Notes: generated by a model from the sequence alone, not told the origin. 38,446 nt of DNA from Candidatus Sifarchaeum marinoarchaea (GCA_016294985.1 JAECRW010000001.1:1-38446); one strand, 5' to 3'. Numbered from the stretch's first letter, positions 1 through 8,525 are shown. Made by a program: numbers and translations.

Positions 1-422
1 AATACTACGGGTTCAAGGTGCAAATTGTTTAGTTTAGCCATTATCGAGGATCTGCGGGCGTATAAGCCTTTTAACCGTCTGTCGCGTGTATCATGTTCCT
101 TTATTTCATTGATTTTCTTGTTAATGACTTTTAGTTGCTGTGTCATGCGTTTCCGTCGTTTTTCCAACCAGGTCTTTTGTTGTTCCAGTTTTGCTATGTT
201 GTCACTCAAGATAGTGCCAACATAGGGATTGTTATGACACAGACTCATCAAACACTGCTGGAGGGTTTTGCCCTCGCCGAAGCGTTCTGCCATATAATCC
301 TCACCATGAAACAACAGGTTATAGCAAATTCTTTTCACGCGGTTATAAATGGTGAAGATCTCATGGAGCTGGTGTTCTTGTGTCGCATCTGGATAGATTC
401 TGAATTTGATGGTCTGCATCAT
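1..422 (-). CDS. tnpB: TnpB-family (IS200/IS605-type) protein, N-terminal part, runs off the left edge
   Basis: Reading the minus strand from an ATG at 422 (a second ATG follows at 419) gives an uninterrupted frame to the left edge, about 140 residues. The start reads MMQTIKFRIYPDATQEHQL, followed by IYNRVKRICYNLL. This is the KFRIYP...Q...L...YN..R..YN opening typical of the TnpB/OrfB helix-turn-helix region, before a Lys/Arg-rich helical segment (KLEQQKTWLEKRRKRM). The RuvC catalytic residues and the zinc ribbon would lie left of the window, so activity cannot be judged. An in-frame stop at 447-449 bounds the frame upstream, and GGAAG lies about 12 nt before the start. Known for the family: TnpB is an RNA-guided nuclease whose guide RNA comes from the element's right end, which is not visible here. 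No tnpA is seen in the window. Confidence 0.75.
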   Translation of the reverse strand, partial: MMQTIKFRIYPDATQEHQLHEIFTIYNRVKRICYNLLFHGEDYMAERFGEGKTLQQCLMSLCHNNPYVGTILSDNIAKLEQQKTWLEKRRKRMTQQLKVINKKINEIKEHDTRDRRLKGLYARRSSIMAKLNNLHLEPVV

Positions 423-765
423 CGTGATCGACTTCTTCCATACATGTTATTCATTGTCTTTAATAAACTCCACGCGTTTAAGGCTTAAGCTGCATCACAT
501 CATATAATTCTTCATCTGTCATAGGCCACAGCCTATAAAATATTAGGAAATGACTAAATCGGAATTAAATGACAGAGAAGATAGACATTTCTTTTGGAGA
601 CAGTCTCTCCCTGTAGAAAAAGCGGAAGATTTTACTATAAATTATTTAAAGAACCCGACGATCTTTAAATCATAGATCTTTTAGGGCTAAGTAAACGTTT
701 GATTTCATATTCGAACTAAGAATAACTGAAGTTAAACGTTCTTTCAAATAATGTGAAGTGATCAG
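423..765. other. Non-coding stretch between tnpB and the small Cys-rich ORF
   Basis: Apart from the hairpin at 521-536, I see only A+T-rich sequence. TATA-like motifs (ACTATAAATT, ATTATTTAAAG) lie near 632-650, about 120 bp before the small ORF at 766. The octamer TAAACGTT occurs near 691 and again near 733. No RNA gene or longer frame was recognised. The left boundary of the IS200/IS605 element probably lies in this stretch. Confidence 0.35.
521..536. repeat. Perfect 6-bp inverted repeat upstream of tnpB (possible left-end hairpin)
   Basis: ATAGGC-CACA-GCCTAT forms a perfect 6-bp stem with a 4-nt loop, about 100 bp upstream of the TnpB start. IS200/IS605 elements carry subterminal hairpins recognised by the Y1 transposase, so this could mark the left end. 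A short palindrome in A+T-rich DNA can also be chance. Confidence 0.3.
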
Positions 766-900
766 ATGACATGCGATCAATATGATGCTCAAGCAGGTCT
801 TTGTAAATTGCTAGACTTTAAGTTTTATGAAGGCATGGATCGCCCATGTGAATATGTAAAAGATCCCGCAGTCTGCCCTGTAGCAAACATGAAAGGGTAG
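766..900 (+). CDS. Small Cys-rich protein (44 aa), possible metal-binding microprotein
   Basis: An ATG at 766 opens a 44-codon frame ending in TAG at 898. The product starts MTCDQYDAQAGLCKLLDFK and contains four cysteines (residues 3, 13, 28 and 38), in the pattern C-x9-C-x14-C-x9-C, with acidic and aromatic residues between. The evenly placed cysteines suggest a metal-binding or disulfide microprotein. The family is not recognised. GTGAAGTGATCAG just before the ATG offers a weak ribosome-binding site. The gene stands alone between the TnpB element and the convergent cupin gene. It may be a chance frame; the cysteine spacing is the main argument for it. Confidence 0.45.
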   Translation: MTCDQYDAQAGLCKLLDFKFYEGMDRPCEYVKDPAVCPVANMKG

Positions 901-968
901 TCAACCTCTTTTCTTTTTTATTTTTAATATCGACTTGTAAATTCGTTTATACTTTCAGCGTATGTTTG

Positions 969-1331
969 CTATTTAATAGATTCGCGTCTTAATGCAGTTA
1001 TTCTTGGGGGAGAATGGGCATTCAATTTTAGTAATGTTTCAGTTCCAATAACTTTAAGCCCATGACACACATGAGGTGGGACTTTTATCACATAGGGAGC
1101 TTCTATGTCATATGATTCTTCCTCTACGGTCATGATTGCTTTGCCTTGTACGATATAACTGAGTTCCTCTTCTTCATGATCATGTATTTCGAAACTTGTA
1201 CCTGGTTCAGCTTGAAGTAACGAGAGTGAAACATTTTCTCCAGAAGCTAAAAGTTTGACAATTACTCCTTCTTCTTTTTTTGATCCTTTAATTTCATCAA
1301 CTTTTAATAAAACAATTTCAACTTTTCTCAT
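969..1331 (-). CDS. Small cupin-domain protein
   Basis: This 120-residue single cupin barrel has the first cupin motif at residues 50-63 (H50-D-H52 ... E56 ... G63) and the second around PPHVCHG (residues 85-91, H90). These His and Glu residues are the usual metal ligands. Cupin_2 proteins of this size may be enzymes (isomerases, dioxygenases) or sensors, and the substrate cannot be read from the sequence. The ATG at 1331 lies 15 nt after the stop of the upstream gene, and an AGGAG just before it overlaps that gene's end, so the two genes probably share a transcript. Confidence 0.85.
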   Translation of the reverse strand: MRKVEIVLLKVDEIKGSKKEEGVIVKLLASGENVSLSLLQAEPGTSFEIHDHEEEELSYIVQGKAIMTVEEESYDIEAPYVIKVPPHVCHGLKVIGTETLLKLNAHSPPRITALRRESIK

Positions 1332-1346
1332 TTGTTATTTTCTCTC

Positions 1347-1916
1347 CTATCGAATCTTAAAAACGATCTTTTCATAGCCACCAACGCGATCACCTTTTTT
1401 GGCAGTCATAATTATCTTATTATCGATTATCTTGAATGAAAGCAAACTCTCCACCTCGATGATCTCAGAACCATAAGGGAAATGATATTTAATTTGGAAA
1501 TCATAAGGAGCGATCTCATCTTCCATATAGAATTCAATAGCATTATTTCCTTCTTGGAGTTTGCAGCGGATTATTATCATAAAATTGAGCTGGGGATATT
1601 CTGGTAATCCATCTTTGAATTTAAGCTCCACTTCCCTTAGTTTCATGCGTTTTTCTTCGTAGTTTACTAATACTGTATCTTGATCCAGATAGAACTGCAT
1701 ATTATCCTTTATTTTGTTCATTTCAGTATCATAGTTTTCTGATGCACACAATTTCTGATAAACGTATTCTCCATCAAGATAAGTATAAACAAGCAATTCT
1801 GTAATTCCGTTTTTACTTACGTAAAAGTCAGCTTCTGCATTCAAAGGAATTTCACTTATTTCATCAAAACCGCTTACGTCGTTTGCGTCTTCTAGAGGCG
1901 GTGGCTCTTCATCCAA
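1347..1916 (-). CDS. Hypothetical protein, acidic N-terminus, beta-rich
   Basis: This 189-residue protein belongs to no family I recognise. The start is TTG at 1916, with GGAAG 9 nt upstream; no in-frame ATG lies near the 5' end. The first 25 residues are acidic and proline-rich (DEEPPPLEDAND). The remainder alternates hydrophobic and charged residues as in a beta-sandwich (for example FMIIIRCKLQ and LLSFKIIDNKIIMTAKKG). No signal peptide, membrane segment or catalytic motif is visible. It is most likely co-transcribed with the cupin gene downstream, so the two may act on the same ligand; this is inference from position only. Confidence 0.7.
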   Translation of the reverse strand: MDEEPPPLEDANDVSGFDEISEIPLNAEADFYVSKNGITELLVYTYLDGEYVYQKLCASENYDTEMNKIKDNMQFYLDQDTVLVNYEEKRMKLREVELKFKDGLPEYPQLNFMIIIRCKLQEGNNAIEFYMEDEIAPYDFQIKYHFPYGSEIIEVESLLSFKIIDNKIIMTAKKGDRVGGYEKIVFKIR

Positions 1917-2044
1917 TAAAATCTACTTCCTTTTTTGTAATGCGTTAATTTTGATATCAGAATATCTTGAATTCATTTCAGATTACTTCTTATTAAAAAA
2001 TAAGCTGTCCCGAAAACATCAATTCATGGGCCGTCGTAATAGAA

Positions 2045-3526
2045 TTAAGTAAGCGATGAAAGGAATCCCTTAAAGACATCGCCAACAGATTTTAGGAAGG
2101 TATGTTTGATTTTACTGGTATCCTCAATTTCATCTAAGCGTTTAATCCTCCAACTTAATGGTGGATGCGGATCTAAACGAATCCAATCGAGGAAAGACCA
2201 TGAAATTCCACCTTTCCTAATTAGCCGTCTGAATCCAATTTTTCTCAAACTGTTTGCCATAATTTTCGGTTCTTTAAGATACACTGCCGCCTCTAAATCA
2301 CTCTTAGCCTCAAAGAATTTGCCGATGAAAAACGTTAAACCCAGAAGTGCCATGAAATAGATAATGAATAGGCTTTGTATTATAGCCGCGATTTGTGGAA
2401 GAAAAGTCAATGCGTAGACGCGTATTATGTATTCAATTGAGAGTATGAAGAAGAGAATAAAGGGATCATGTCCTTTAAGATGACTGACTTCATGTCCAAT
2501 AACCTGGAAAAGTTCGTTTTCATCTAATTGAACTATAGCACCTGTGGTTACAAGCATTGTTCCTCTTTTCGGGCTTAGTCCTGTTGCGGCTGCATTGGCA
2601 GCCATCTTATTACTTACGACTATTGATGGAATTGCCACATTAAACTTAGAGCAAGCCTTACTAACAAGATCATATAGATTAACCGTTTTAACAATGAGGT
2701 TTTGCGGTGTACATTGGATTCCATATTTTGCAAAGACAGGGTGTGCATTATCGCAAGTAATAGGCTCTCCTACAGCTAATGTGTTGTCATAGATTTCTTT
2801 TCGGATTTTTGGGAGTTTTTTACGATGTTGTTTTCTTATTGTATCTGCTTCTTCTTCAGTCAGAGTGTATTGAAGCACTATAACTTCAGATCTATCCTTC
2901 GTAATTCGCCAATCGGACGTTCTTGCAATAAGCCTTCCAGAATACCCTACTACCAGCAATTCGGCTACAACAATCACAATCGGTGAGAGTAGCGCACTCA
3001 ATTGTTGCCCAAATAGAGCGTTAAACAGAAGGAATGTTGCTCCAGCAATTATTATGAAAAAAATAAATAAGGTTATCATGGAATCTGCAAAAAGCTTTTC
3101 AATAATACCTCTTCCATATCGTTGCGCCGTAACTTTTTGACCTGGAATAAAGGCAAGATACATCGTATACTGTCTGGCGTAGTCCTCGAAGAGTTGAATA
3201 TTAAGGAGGATATTATCTTGTATATCTTTTATTAACTCCTCAGAAATTTCCGGCGTGCTACGAGTCATAATCACATGAATTGGGCGACCTCGCTCCGTAG
3301 AGGCTTCTATGGTTACATCTATATGCTCAGATGACTTAGGTAGATACGCACTAAAGATAAGATAATACCGTTGATCAATGTTAAATCGTCGTACATGTTC
3401 TACTCTTCGAAAAGCACGAAGCACATAATAGTTCTCCAGAAATTCTGGAAGATAGCGCAGATATCCAGGCGTGGTTTCAGTAGCTACACTAAAATGAAAT
3501 TCACCTTCTTGTTGAGTGAGCGTCAT
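2045..3526 (-). CDS. M48-family (HtpX-like) membrane zinc metalloprotease
   Basis: The 493-residue protein carries the zinc motif HEVSH (residues 345-349) and a downstream E-A-K-S-D (406-410) that supplies the third ligand in M48 peptidases. Hydrophobic segments at about 149-171 and 177-197 precede the catalytic domain. Others at about 355-376 and 384-404 follow the zinc motif, as in HtpX/Ste24-type proteases with the active site facing the cytoplasm. The soluble N-terminal region (1-145) is longer than in bacterial HtpX (about 290 residues in total) and is unassigned. The family degrades damaged or misassembled membrane proteins. The ATG at 3526 has GAGG 8 nt upstream and a TATA box about 35-45 bp upstream. 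It appears to be a single-gene transcript. Confidence 0.9.
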   Translation of the reverse strand: MTLTQQEGEFHFSVATETTPGYLRYLPEFLENYYVLRAFRRVEHVRRFNIDQRYYLIFSAYLPKSSEHIDVTIEASTERGRPIHVIMTRSTPEISEELIKDIQDNILLNIQLFEDYARQYTMYLAFIPGQKVTAQRYGRGIIEKLFADSMITLFIFFIIIAGATFLLFNALFGQQLSALLSPIVIVVAELLVVGYSGRLIARTSDWRITKDRSEVIVLQYTLTEEEADTIRKQHRKKLPKIRKEIYDNTLAVGEPITCDNAHPVFAKYGIQCTPQNLIVKTVNLYDLVSKACSKFNVAIPSIVVSNKMAANAAATGLSPKRGTMLVTTGAIVQLDENELFQVIGHEVSHLKGHDPFILFFILSIEYIIRVYALTFLPQIAAIIQSLFIIYFMALLGLTFFIGKFFEAKSDLEAAVYLKEPKIMANSLRKIGFRRLIRKGGISWSFLDWIRLDPHPPLSWRIKRLDEIEDTSKIKHTFLKSVGDVFKGFLSSLT

Positions 3527-3560
3527 AAAACTAGCCTCAGCTATAGTTCATAGCGATACT

Positions 3561-3573
3561 CATTTATAAAAGT
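3561..3573 (-). promoter_or_regulatory. TATA box of the M48 protease gene
   Basis: On the minus strand the sequence reads ACTTTTATAAATG, with its centre 41 bp before the ATG at 3526. That predicts a leader of about 15 nt. Motif and spacing fit an archaeal promoter. Confidence 0.55.
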
Positions 3574-3738
3574 TGCAATTGCGGCTTATCGTGGTCATTT
3601 GTCTTTTTTAATAAAATAGATTTTATGCACGTATTTTCTTTTTAGAGAATCTCTTCTCTAGGATATCTTGTCATCATAACAATTAGTGAAAGAAAAAGTT
3701 CAATCAAAAAAAGAAATTAAAAAAGGAATAAAAAGAGG

Positions 3739-5106
3739 CTATAAATCCTTAGGTGGCATTGGTATGTAGTTCTCTTTCATCAACAACTGAGTGATTTCTC
3801 TTGATTCTTTGATTATTTTTGATGCACGATCCCAGAGTTCTTGTCGTGTTCGTTTGACCCTAGCAATTCCTTGTTCCATAGCTTTTAGTGCAACAGCGGC
3901 TGCCTCACGTGGAAAGACCTCCCATTCGTCCATGTTAGGCACTATATAACCTTCGCTGAGTCCTTTATCCTCTGCTGTTTTTGCAATCTCTAGAGCAGCG
4001 GCGATAACCATTTCATCGGTAATTGTTTTCGCCTTAACATCAAGGGTTCCTCTGAAAATTCCAGGGAAGCCTAAGCTATTGTTGACTTGATTTTCGAAGT
4101 CAGATCGGCCAGTACCAACGATCCTCGCGCCTGCTTCTTTGCATTCCCATGGCCAAATTTCGGGAATTGGATTTGCACATGGGAACATGATCGCATCTGT
4201 CGCCATCGCTGCAACCCATTCTTTCTTAATTACACCAGGACCTGATTTACTCATAGCTACACAAACGTCAGTCTCTTTCATACACGCCTGCATATCGCCT
4301 TCTCGTCCTTCAGCATTAGTATTAAGGCATACCTGCCACTTGTAAGGATCTTTATCTTTGTTTGCTTCAAGATCTGATCGGTGCTTTCCAAGGATACCTT
4401 TGCGGTCGCAATACATCACGTTTTTAGGATTGATTCCAGCAGCCATCATAACTCGTCCAACAGCGATGTTTGCGGCACCAGCCCCGATCATGGATACAAG
4501 TACTTCATCCATTTTTTTACCAACAACTTTCAATGCATTTATGACTCCTGCAGTTACTATTGTTGCAGTTCCCTGTTGATCGTCATGCCAAACTGGAATT
4601 TCTACTTCTGGATCTGCTCGTAATGTATCTAAAATATAGAAGCACTTAGGCTTGGCAATATCTTCGAGGTTGATCCCGCCGAACGATGGCTGTATTAGTT
4701 TCACAACTTCTATGATCTTATCAGGATCTTTAGTATCTAGACAAAGAGGGACTGCATCAACACCGCCTAGATACTTAAAGAGCAGGGCTTTACCTTCCAT
4801 TACAGGCAATCCTGCTTTAGGACCGATATCACCAAGTCCCAAAACACGTGTTCCATCGCTTACAACGGCGACTGTATTCCATTTGTTCGTGTGTTCATAA
4901 ACCATTTCAGGATTTTTTTGAATGTCCTTACAAGGCTCAGCGACGCCAGGCGTATACCATATGGCGAAGTCATTAAAGTCCCTTATAGCACATTTTGCAA
5001 TGGTTTGAATCTTACCCTCGTAGAATGGATGGAGCACCATAGCATCTTTAGCTGGCTTATATGCCTTTTCTAATAACTCCTCAACAGTGAATTTCTTTTC
5101 AGTCAA
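3739..5106 (-). CDS. Malic enzyme (malate dehydrogenase, oxaloacetate-decarboxylating, NADP-type)
   Basis: This 455-residue enzyme converts malate to pyruvate and CO2 with reduction of NAD(P), or the reverse. Visible motifs are the N-terminal YTPGVAEPC (51-59, catalytic Tyr), the VMEGKA region with the catalytic Lys (residue 106), the metal-binding HDDQQGTA (174-181) and the nucleotide-binding GAGAANIA (208-215). The length matches the short prokaryotic malic enzymes (about 400-450 residues) without the phosphotransacetylase-like extension. The start is TTG at 5106, with AGGTGA 6 nt upstream. Together with the class I fumarase at 28224-29738 it connects pyruvate to fumarate. Cofactor preference (NAD or NADP) cannot be decided by eye. 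Confidence 0.95.
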   Translation of the reverse strand: MTEKKFTVEELLEKAYKPAKDAMVLHPFYEGKIQTIAKCAIRDFNDFAIWYTPGVAEPCKDIQKNPEMVYEHTNKWNTVAVVSDGTRVLGLGDIGPKAGLPVMEGKALLFKYLGGVDAVPLCLDTKDPDKIIEVVKLIQPSFGGINLEDIAKPKCFYILDTLRADPEVEIPVWHDDQQGTATIVTAGVINALKVVGKKMDEVLVSMIGAGAANIAVGRVMMAAGINPKNVMYCDRKGILGKHRSDLEANKDKDPYKWQVCLNTNAEGREGDMQACMKETDVCVAMSKSGPGVIKKEWVAAMATDAIMFPCANPIPEIWPWECKEAGARIVGTGRSDFENQVNNSLGFPGIFRGTLDVKAKTITDEMVIAAALEIAKTAEDKGLSEGYIVPNMDEWEVFPREAAAVALKAMEQGIARVKRTRQELWDRASKIIKESREITQLLMKENYIPMPPKDL

Positions 5107-5170
5107 GTTTTCACCTTCTAAAAGGAAAGTATTGTAAATAACAATAGAGAGTTTTTTTTTGTAAGGTTGA

Positions 5171-5180
5171 CTTTATAAAG
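5171..5180. promoter_or_regulatory. Self-complementary TATA box between divergent malic enzyme and mevalonate kinase genes
   Basis: CTTTATAAAG is its own reverse complement. It lies 51 bp before the GTG of mevalonate kinase and about 65 bp before the TTG of malic enzyme. It is the only clear TATA box I see in the 124-bp divergent spacer and could in principle serve both directions. A run of nine T residues lies at 5152-5160. Confidence 0.5.
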
Positions 5181-5230
5181 GTACTCTATGATAGGAGCAG
5201 TTGTTTAATCCAGAGTCATATTTGTAGAAG

Positions 5231-6262
5231 GTGAAGGATTTGGTAACTTGCTCAGCACCTGGCAAAACCCATCTAATTGGCGAACATTCAGTCGTGTATG
5301 GAGAGCCTGCGATAATCATTTCAGTTGGAAAGCGCGCTTATGTTTCTGCTGAGAAAGCGGAAAGCGTAAAAATCTATGCACACGATATTAACGAAAGTGG
5401 AGTTTTTTCTATTTCAGAATTGAAAGAGTTTGCAGAAACGCTTCAGCAACTTTGGGCTAACTGCTTTGAAACAAAGAATTTCGTACCACTTTATTCTCTC
5501 TTAAAAAATGAGCATCTAGGTCACATTAAAGCCATGATCGCTAAGACCATGGCAGAACTCGATATTAATGCCCCTTTTAGTTTAAAAATAAGCTCAGAAC
5601 TTCCAATAGGATCTGGATTAGGATCTTCGGCAGCATTAAGTGTTGCTGTTCCAAAAGCACTGTCTGAACTCTTTAAAAACACTCTGACTTTAGATGAGAT
5701 AAATCAAGTTGCTTATAAAATAGAAAGCCTTGCTCACGGAACACCAAGTGGAGGCGACAATTCCATTTGTTGTTACGGCGGTGCGCTTTGGTTCAAAAAA
5801 GGAACTCCAAATATAATAGAGCCGCTTCATTTAGACTTTACATTGAAAAACTTTGTTTTAGTATTTACACGCATACCGCAGTTGACCACTGGAGAACTTG
5901 TTTCTAATGTGCGCTCTTTAGATCCCGAATATAGAGATCTGCGTGTAAACCAACTAGGTATGTATACTTATGAAATGAGAGAGTGTTTGGCAAAACAGGA
6001 TTTCACTAGAATGAAGGAGCTTATGAATTTAGCACAAGAACTACTTGCAGAACTTGGCGTTTCTATAGATGCAATTGACAGAATTCACACTGCTGTAAAA
6101 GAAATTAATGGCGGAGCCAAATTATCAGGTGCAGGTGGAGGCGGTTACATGGTTTGTTATCACGAAGACCTTCAACTACTCGAACAAACCATAAAGAAAT
6201 TGGGGTACGTGCCTGAGCAAGTCGAATTAGGTGTTGAAGGGGTACGTACTGAACGAAAATAA
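5231..6262 (+). CDS. mvk: Mevalonate kinase (GHMP kinase)
   Basis: The 343-residue protein phosphorylates mevalonate with ATP in the mevalonate route to archaeal isoprenoid lipids. All three GHMP motifs are present: SAPGKTHLIGEHSVVYG (8-24), the phosphate-binding PIGSGLGSSAAL (125-136) and the C-terminal LSGAGGGGYM. The active-site HGTPSGGDN (169-177, catalytic Asp176) is also intact. The length fits archaeal MvK (about 310-340). The start is GTG at 5231, giving MKDLVTCSAPGK, which begins directly at motif 1 as in homologues. A TATA box lies 51 bp upstream. The next gene, a polyprenol-kinase-like membrane protein, begins 35 nt after the stop and is probably in the same operon. Confidence 0.95.
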   Translation: MKDLVTCSAPGKTHLIGEHSVVYGEPAIIISVGKRAYVSAEKAESVKIYAHDINESGVFSISELKEFAETLQQLWANCFETKNFVPLYSLLKNEHLGHIKAMIAKTMAELDINAPFSLKISSELPIGSGLGSSAALSVAVPKALSELFKNTLTLDEINQVAYKIESLAHGTPSGGDNSICCYGGALWFKKGTPNIIEPLHLDFTLKNFVLVFTRIPQLTTGELVSNVRSLDPEYRDLRVNQLGMYTYEMRECLAKQDFTRMKELMNLAQELLAELGVSIDAIDRIHTAVKEINGGAKLSGAGGGGYMVCYHEDLQLLEQTIKKLGYVPEQVELGVEGVRTERK

Positions 6263-6297
6263 TTTGAGTGGTAATATAAAACCAGAGGAGGCACTCT

Positions 6298-6984
6298 TTG
6301 AAAATTTCTCTTTTAGAAATCGTTGTAACAGTTGTATTCCTGATTTGGGGTTTATTTGTGGTAAATATTCTAACAAAGTACCTTTATGGGTGTATGGAAA
6401 ACAGAGGCTTTGAGCACAATGTTGCAGTCTACTATAATCGGAAAGTTATCCATATATTGGCTGGGGGCTTAATAGCCGCATTGGTTCCCTTTTTTTATCA
6501 AACACCATTGCTACCGTTTATTTTTGCTCTACTATTAGCTGTTTATACGTACGTGCCTCATAAAACTGGTAATCTCATGTGGTGGTTTCAGACAGAAGAT
6601 AACATATATGAGTGTACATTTGCTTTTATGTGGGGTGTGGTACTTACGCTTGGATGGATAGTTTCTGGAGGCAATTTCTGGTTCGGAGTGTTACCTATAC
6701 TCTTCATGGCAGTGGGTGACGCGGTTACAGGACTTGTAAGAAACGCTCTATACAAACGGAGAACAAAATCTTGGTGGGGAAACTTAGCTATGGCTGCATT
6801 TTCAATACCTGCAGGAGTTATATTAGGAATCGCAGGAGTTCTTGCTGGAGCAATCGTTTCAGTGGTAGAACATTTCGAATTTGGTCCCATTGACGATAAC
6901 ATCACTGTACCATCAATATCTTTTCTGATACTTGTTATAGCCAATTTTTATGCGCCTTGGCTGCTAACCTTTCAATTATCCTAA
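6298..6984 (+). CDS. Integral-membrane polyprenol/dolichol kinase-like protein (Sec59/DGK1/VTE5 type)
   Basis: The 228-residue protein has about six membrane segments. It shows the RK-x2-H signature of the CTP-dependent lipid-alcohol kinases in YYNRKVIHILAGG (R48, K49, H52). The second family motif is in MAVGDAVTGLVRN followed by RRTKSWWGN, where Asp and the basic stretch bind nucleotide and phosphate. Relatives phosphorylate dolichol, phytol or diacylglycerol with CTP. Next to mevalonate kinase, a role in phosphorylating a polyprenol or geranylgeraniol is the natural inference. The start is TTG at 6298, set by GAGGAG 7 nt upstream. A CDP-alcohol-type cytidylyltransferase is the main alternative. 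Confidence 0.75.
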   Translation: MKISLLEIVVTVVFLIWGLFVVNILTKYLYGCMENRGFEHNVAVYYNRKVIHILAGGLIAALVPFFYQTPLLPFIFALLLAVYTYVPHKTGNLMWWFQTEDNIYECTFAFMWGVVLTLGWIVSGGNFWFGVLPILFMAVGDAVTGLVRNALYKRRTKSWWGNLAMAAFSIPAGVILGIAGVLAGAIVSVVEHFEFGPIDDNITVPSISFLILVIANFYAPWLLTFQLS

Positions 6985-7151
6985 AACCACTCAGCTTAGT
7001 GCAGTTTAACGAGTGTTCTATTGACTGGACACGCTTATATACTTCTTATTCTTAATTCCTATTATAGCATTTCTTAATGTTTCGCGAAGACTGATCAGTT
7101 GTATTTATTGCAAATATTCATCTTTATTTGCCTTAATTGGAAGCGGCTATT

Positions 7152-8501
7152 ATGAGCAGAATTAAAACTTCACTAGAAGAACATCTGAAATTCTGGTTGA
7201 TTGAAAACAAAGATACTGCTATAAGAATTCTGAAATGGTTAGCACTAGCTAGCCTCATCGGATTCCTCGTAGGACTCGTTACTGTAATTTTCCAAATTGG
7301 TTTAATTGAATCTATCGGAATTCTTGGATCTGTGAAGGTATTATGGGTACTTTTTTTTCTCCCACCCCTAGGACTATTTCTTAGTGGACTTTTGACTGGA
7401 TATGTCGCACCAGAAGCGCGCGGGAGCGGGGCGAGTGAAATTATTAAGGCTTACCACGAGCGAGCGACAACTCGAATTAGAGTTATATTTACTAAACTTA
7501 TTGCAAGCATTATCACCATAACGTTCGGTGGGTCAGCAGGACGTGAAGGTCCTGTAATTCAAATGGGAGGTTCTATTAGTACAAATACAGGGAAAAAACT
7601 TGGCGTTAGTTTTGCAGATAGAAGAATCCTGACTCTATGTGGTATGAGTGCCGCCTTCTCAACTGTTTTTCTTTCTCCTCTTGCGGGAGCACTCTTTTCA
7701 TGCGAAGTTGTATTTAGAGATGATCTTGAGTATTATGGTCTACTCCCGGCATCAGTTTCAAGTCTTGTCGGATTCATAACACGTCGATTGTTGCTTCCTG
7801 AGCGCTTAATCTTTGTAACGATCCCAGAATACGCTTTTGAGCCAATCCATATTCTTTATTTTCTAGTATTAGGTGTATGTTGCGGCCTTGTAGGCTCAGT
7901 CTACATAAAGATTTTACATCACCTTGATGAACTTTTTTTGCGATGGGATCGCCCTGAATATATTAGAACGCTGGTAGGTGGCGTACTAACAAGTTTCATA
8001 GCCTTAGCGTTGTGTATCCTGAGTGTTCTTTCTAACCTTGATTTTTCAGAGGGATTTCGTATTTACAGTCTGGGTTGGGAAACCATTAACTTGCTTATTG
8101 AATCGCCGCTTTATTTTCCACTCGTTTTCTTGATGTTCCTGCTGATTGCAAAGATTCTTGCCACTGCAGCGACCATTGGCACTGGTGGTTCGGGAGGTAT
8201 TGTTTCTCCTTCGTTATTTATTGGTGCCGTTTTAGGCGTGTTAATAGGTGTTTTTCTGGGTTTTAATCCCGGTGTGATGGCAATCGTAGGGGCTGTATGC
8301 CTTTTCGCTGCTATAGCGCATATTCCTATCACAGGAACGCTTATGTGTGGTGAAATATTTGGTTTTGAATTTATTATTCCTGCCATTCTCGTGGGTGTTA
8401 TAGGCTCATGGATTCAGAGAGAGGATAGTATTTACAGAACGACTCTTATTAGCCGAAGAAAACCTTTAAAAGTCGCTCACAAATACCGCATAATTAAGTG
8501 A
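7152..8501 (+). CDS. CLC-type chloride channel/transporter
   Basis: This membrane protein of about 450 residues carries the CLC selectivity motifs. GSGASEI corresponds to GSGIPE. AGREGP holds the gating glutamate. GGSGGIVSPSLF corresponds to GxFxP, and PITGTL lies near the C-terminus. In the segment ALFSCEVV, the position equal to the internal proton glutamate of E. coli ClC (E203) aligns by eye with Val, as in CLC channels and many CBS-type bacterial CLCs. That hints at a channel mechanism but does not prove it. No CBS domains follow; instead a TrkA-type protein is encoded 24 nt downstream. I chose ATG 7152 (MSRIK) because GGAAG precedes it; TTG 7137 would add five residues. A TATA-like GCTTATATACTT lies near 7027-7038. 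Confidence 0.92.
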   Translation: MSRIKTSLEEHLKFWLIENKDTAIRILKWLALASLIGFLVGLVTVIFQIGLIESIGILGSVKVLWVLFFLPPLGLFLSGLLTGYVAPEARGSGASEIIKAYHERATTRIRVIFTKLIASIITITFGGSAGREGPVIQMGGSISTNTGKKLGVSFADRRILTLCGMSAAFSTVFLSPLAGALFSCEVVFRDDLEYYGLLPASVSSLVGFITRRLLLPERLIFVTIPEYAFEPIHILYFLVLGVCCGLVGSVYIKILHHLDELFLRWDRPEYIRTLVGGVLTSFIALALCILSVLSNLDFSEGFRIYSLGWETINLLIESPLYFPLVFLMFLLIAKILATAATIGTGGSGGIVSPSLFIGAVLGVLIGVFLGFNPGVMAIVGAVCLFAAIAHIPITGTLMCGEIFGFEFIIPAILVGVIGSWIQREDSIYRTTLISRRKPLKVAHKYRIIK

Positions 8502-8525
8502 TTCTCATAGAGAATAATTCAGGGT

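Noticed and set aside
135..488. Plus-strand 117-codon frame at the left edge
   Set aside because: It is the antisense of the TnpB frame, which has a recognisable family motif.
690..745. tRNA-like TTCGAA segment and repeated TAAACGTT
   Set aside because: No acceptor, D or anticodon stem could be built around it, and the octamer repeat is too short to support an operator.
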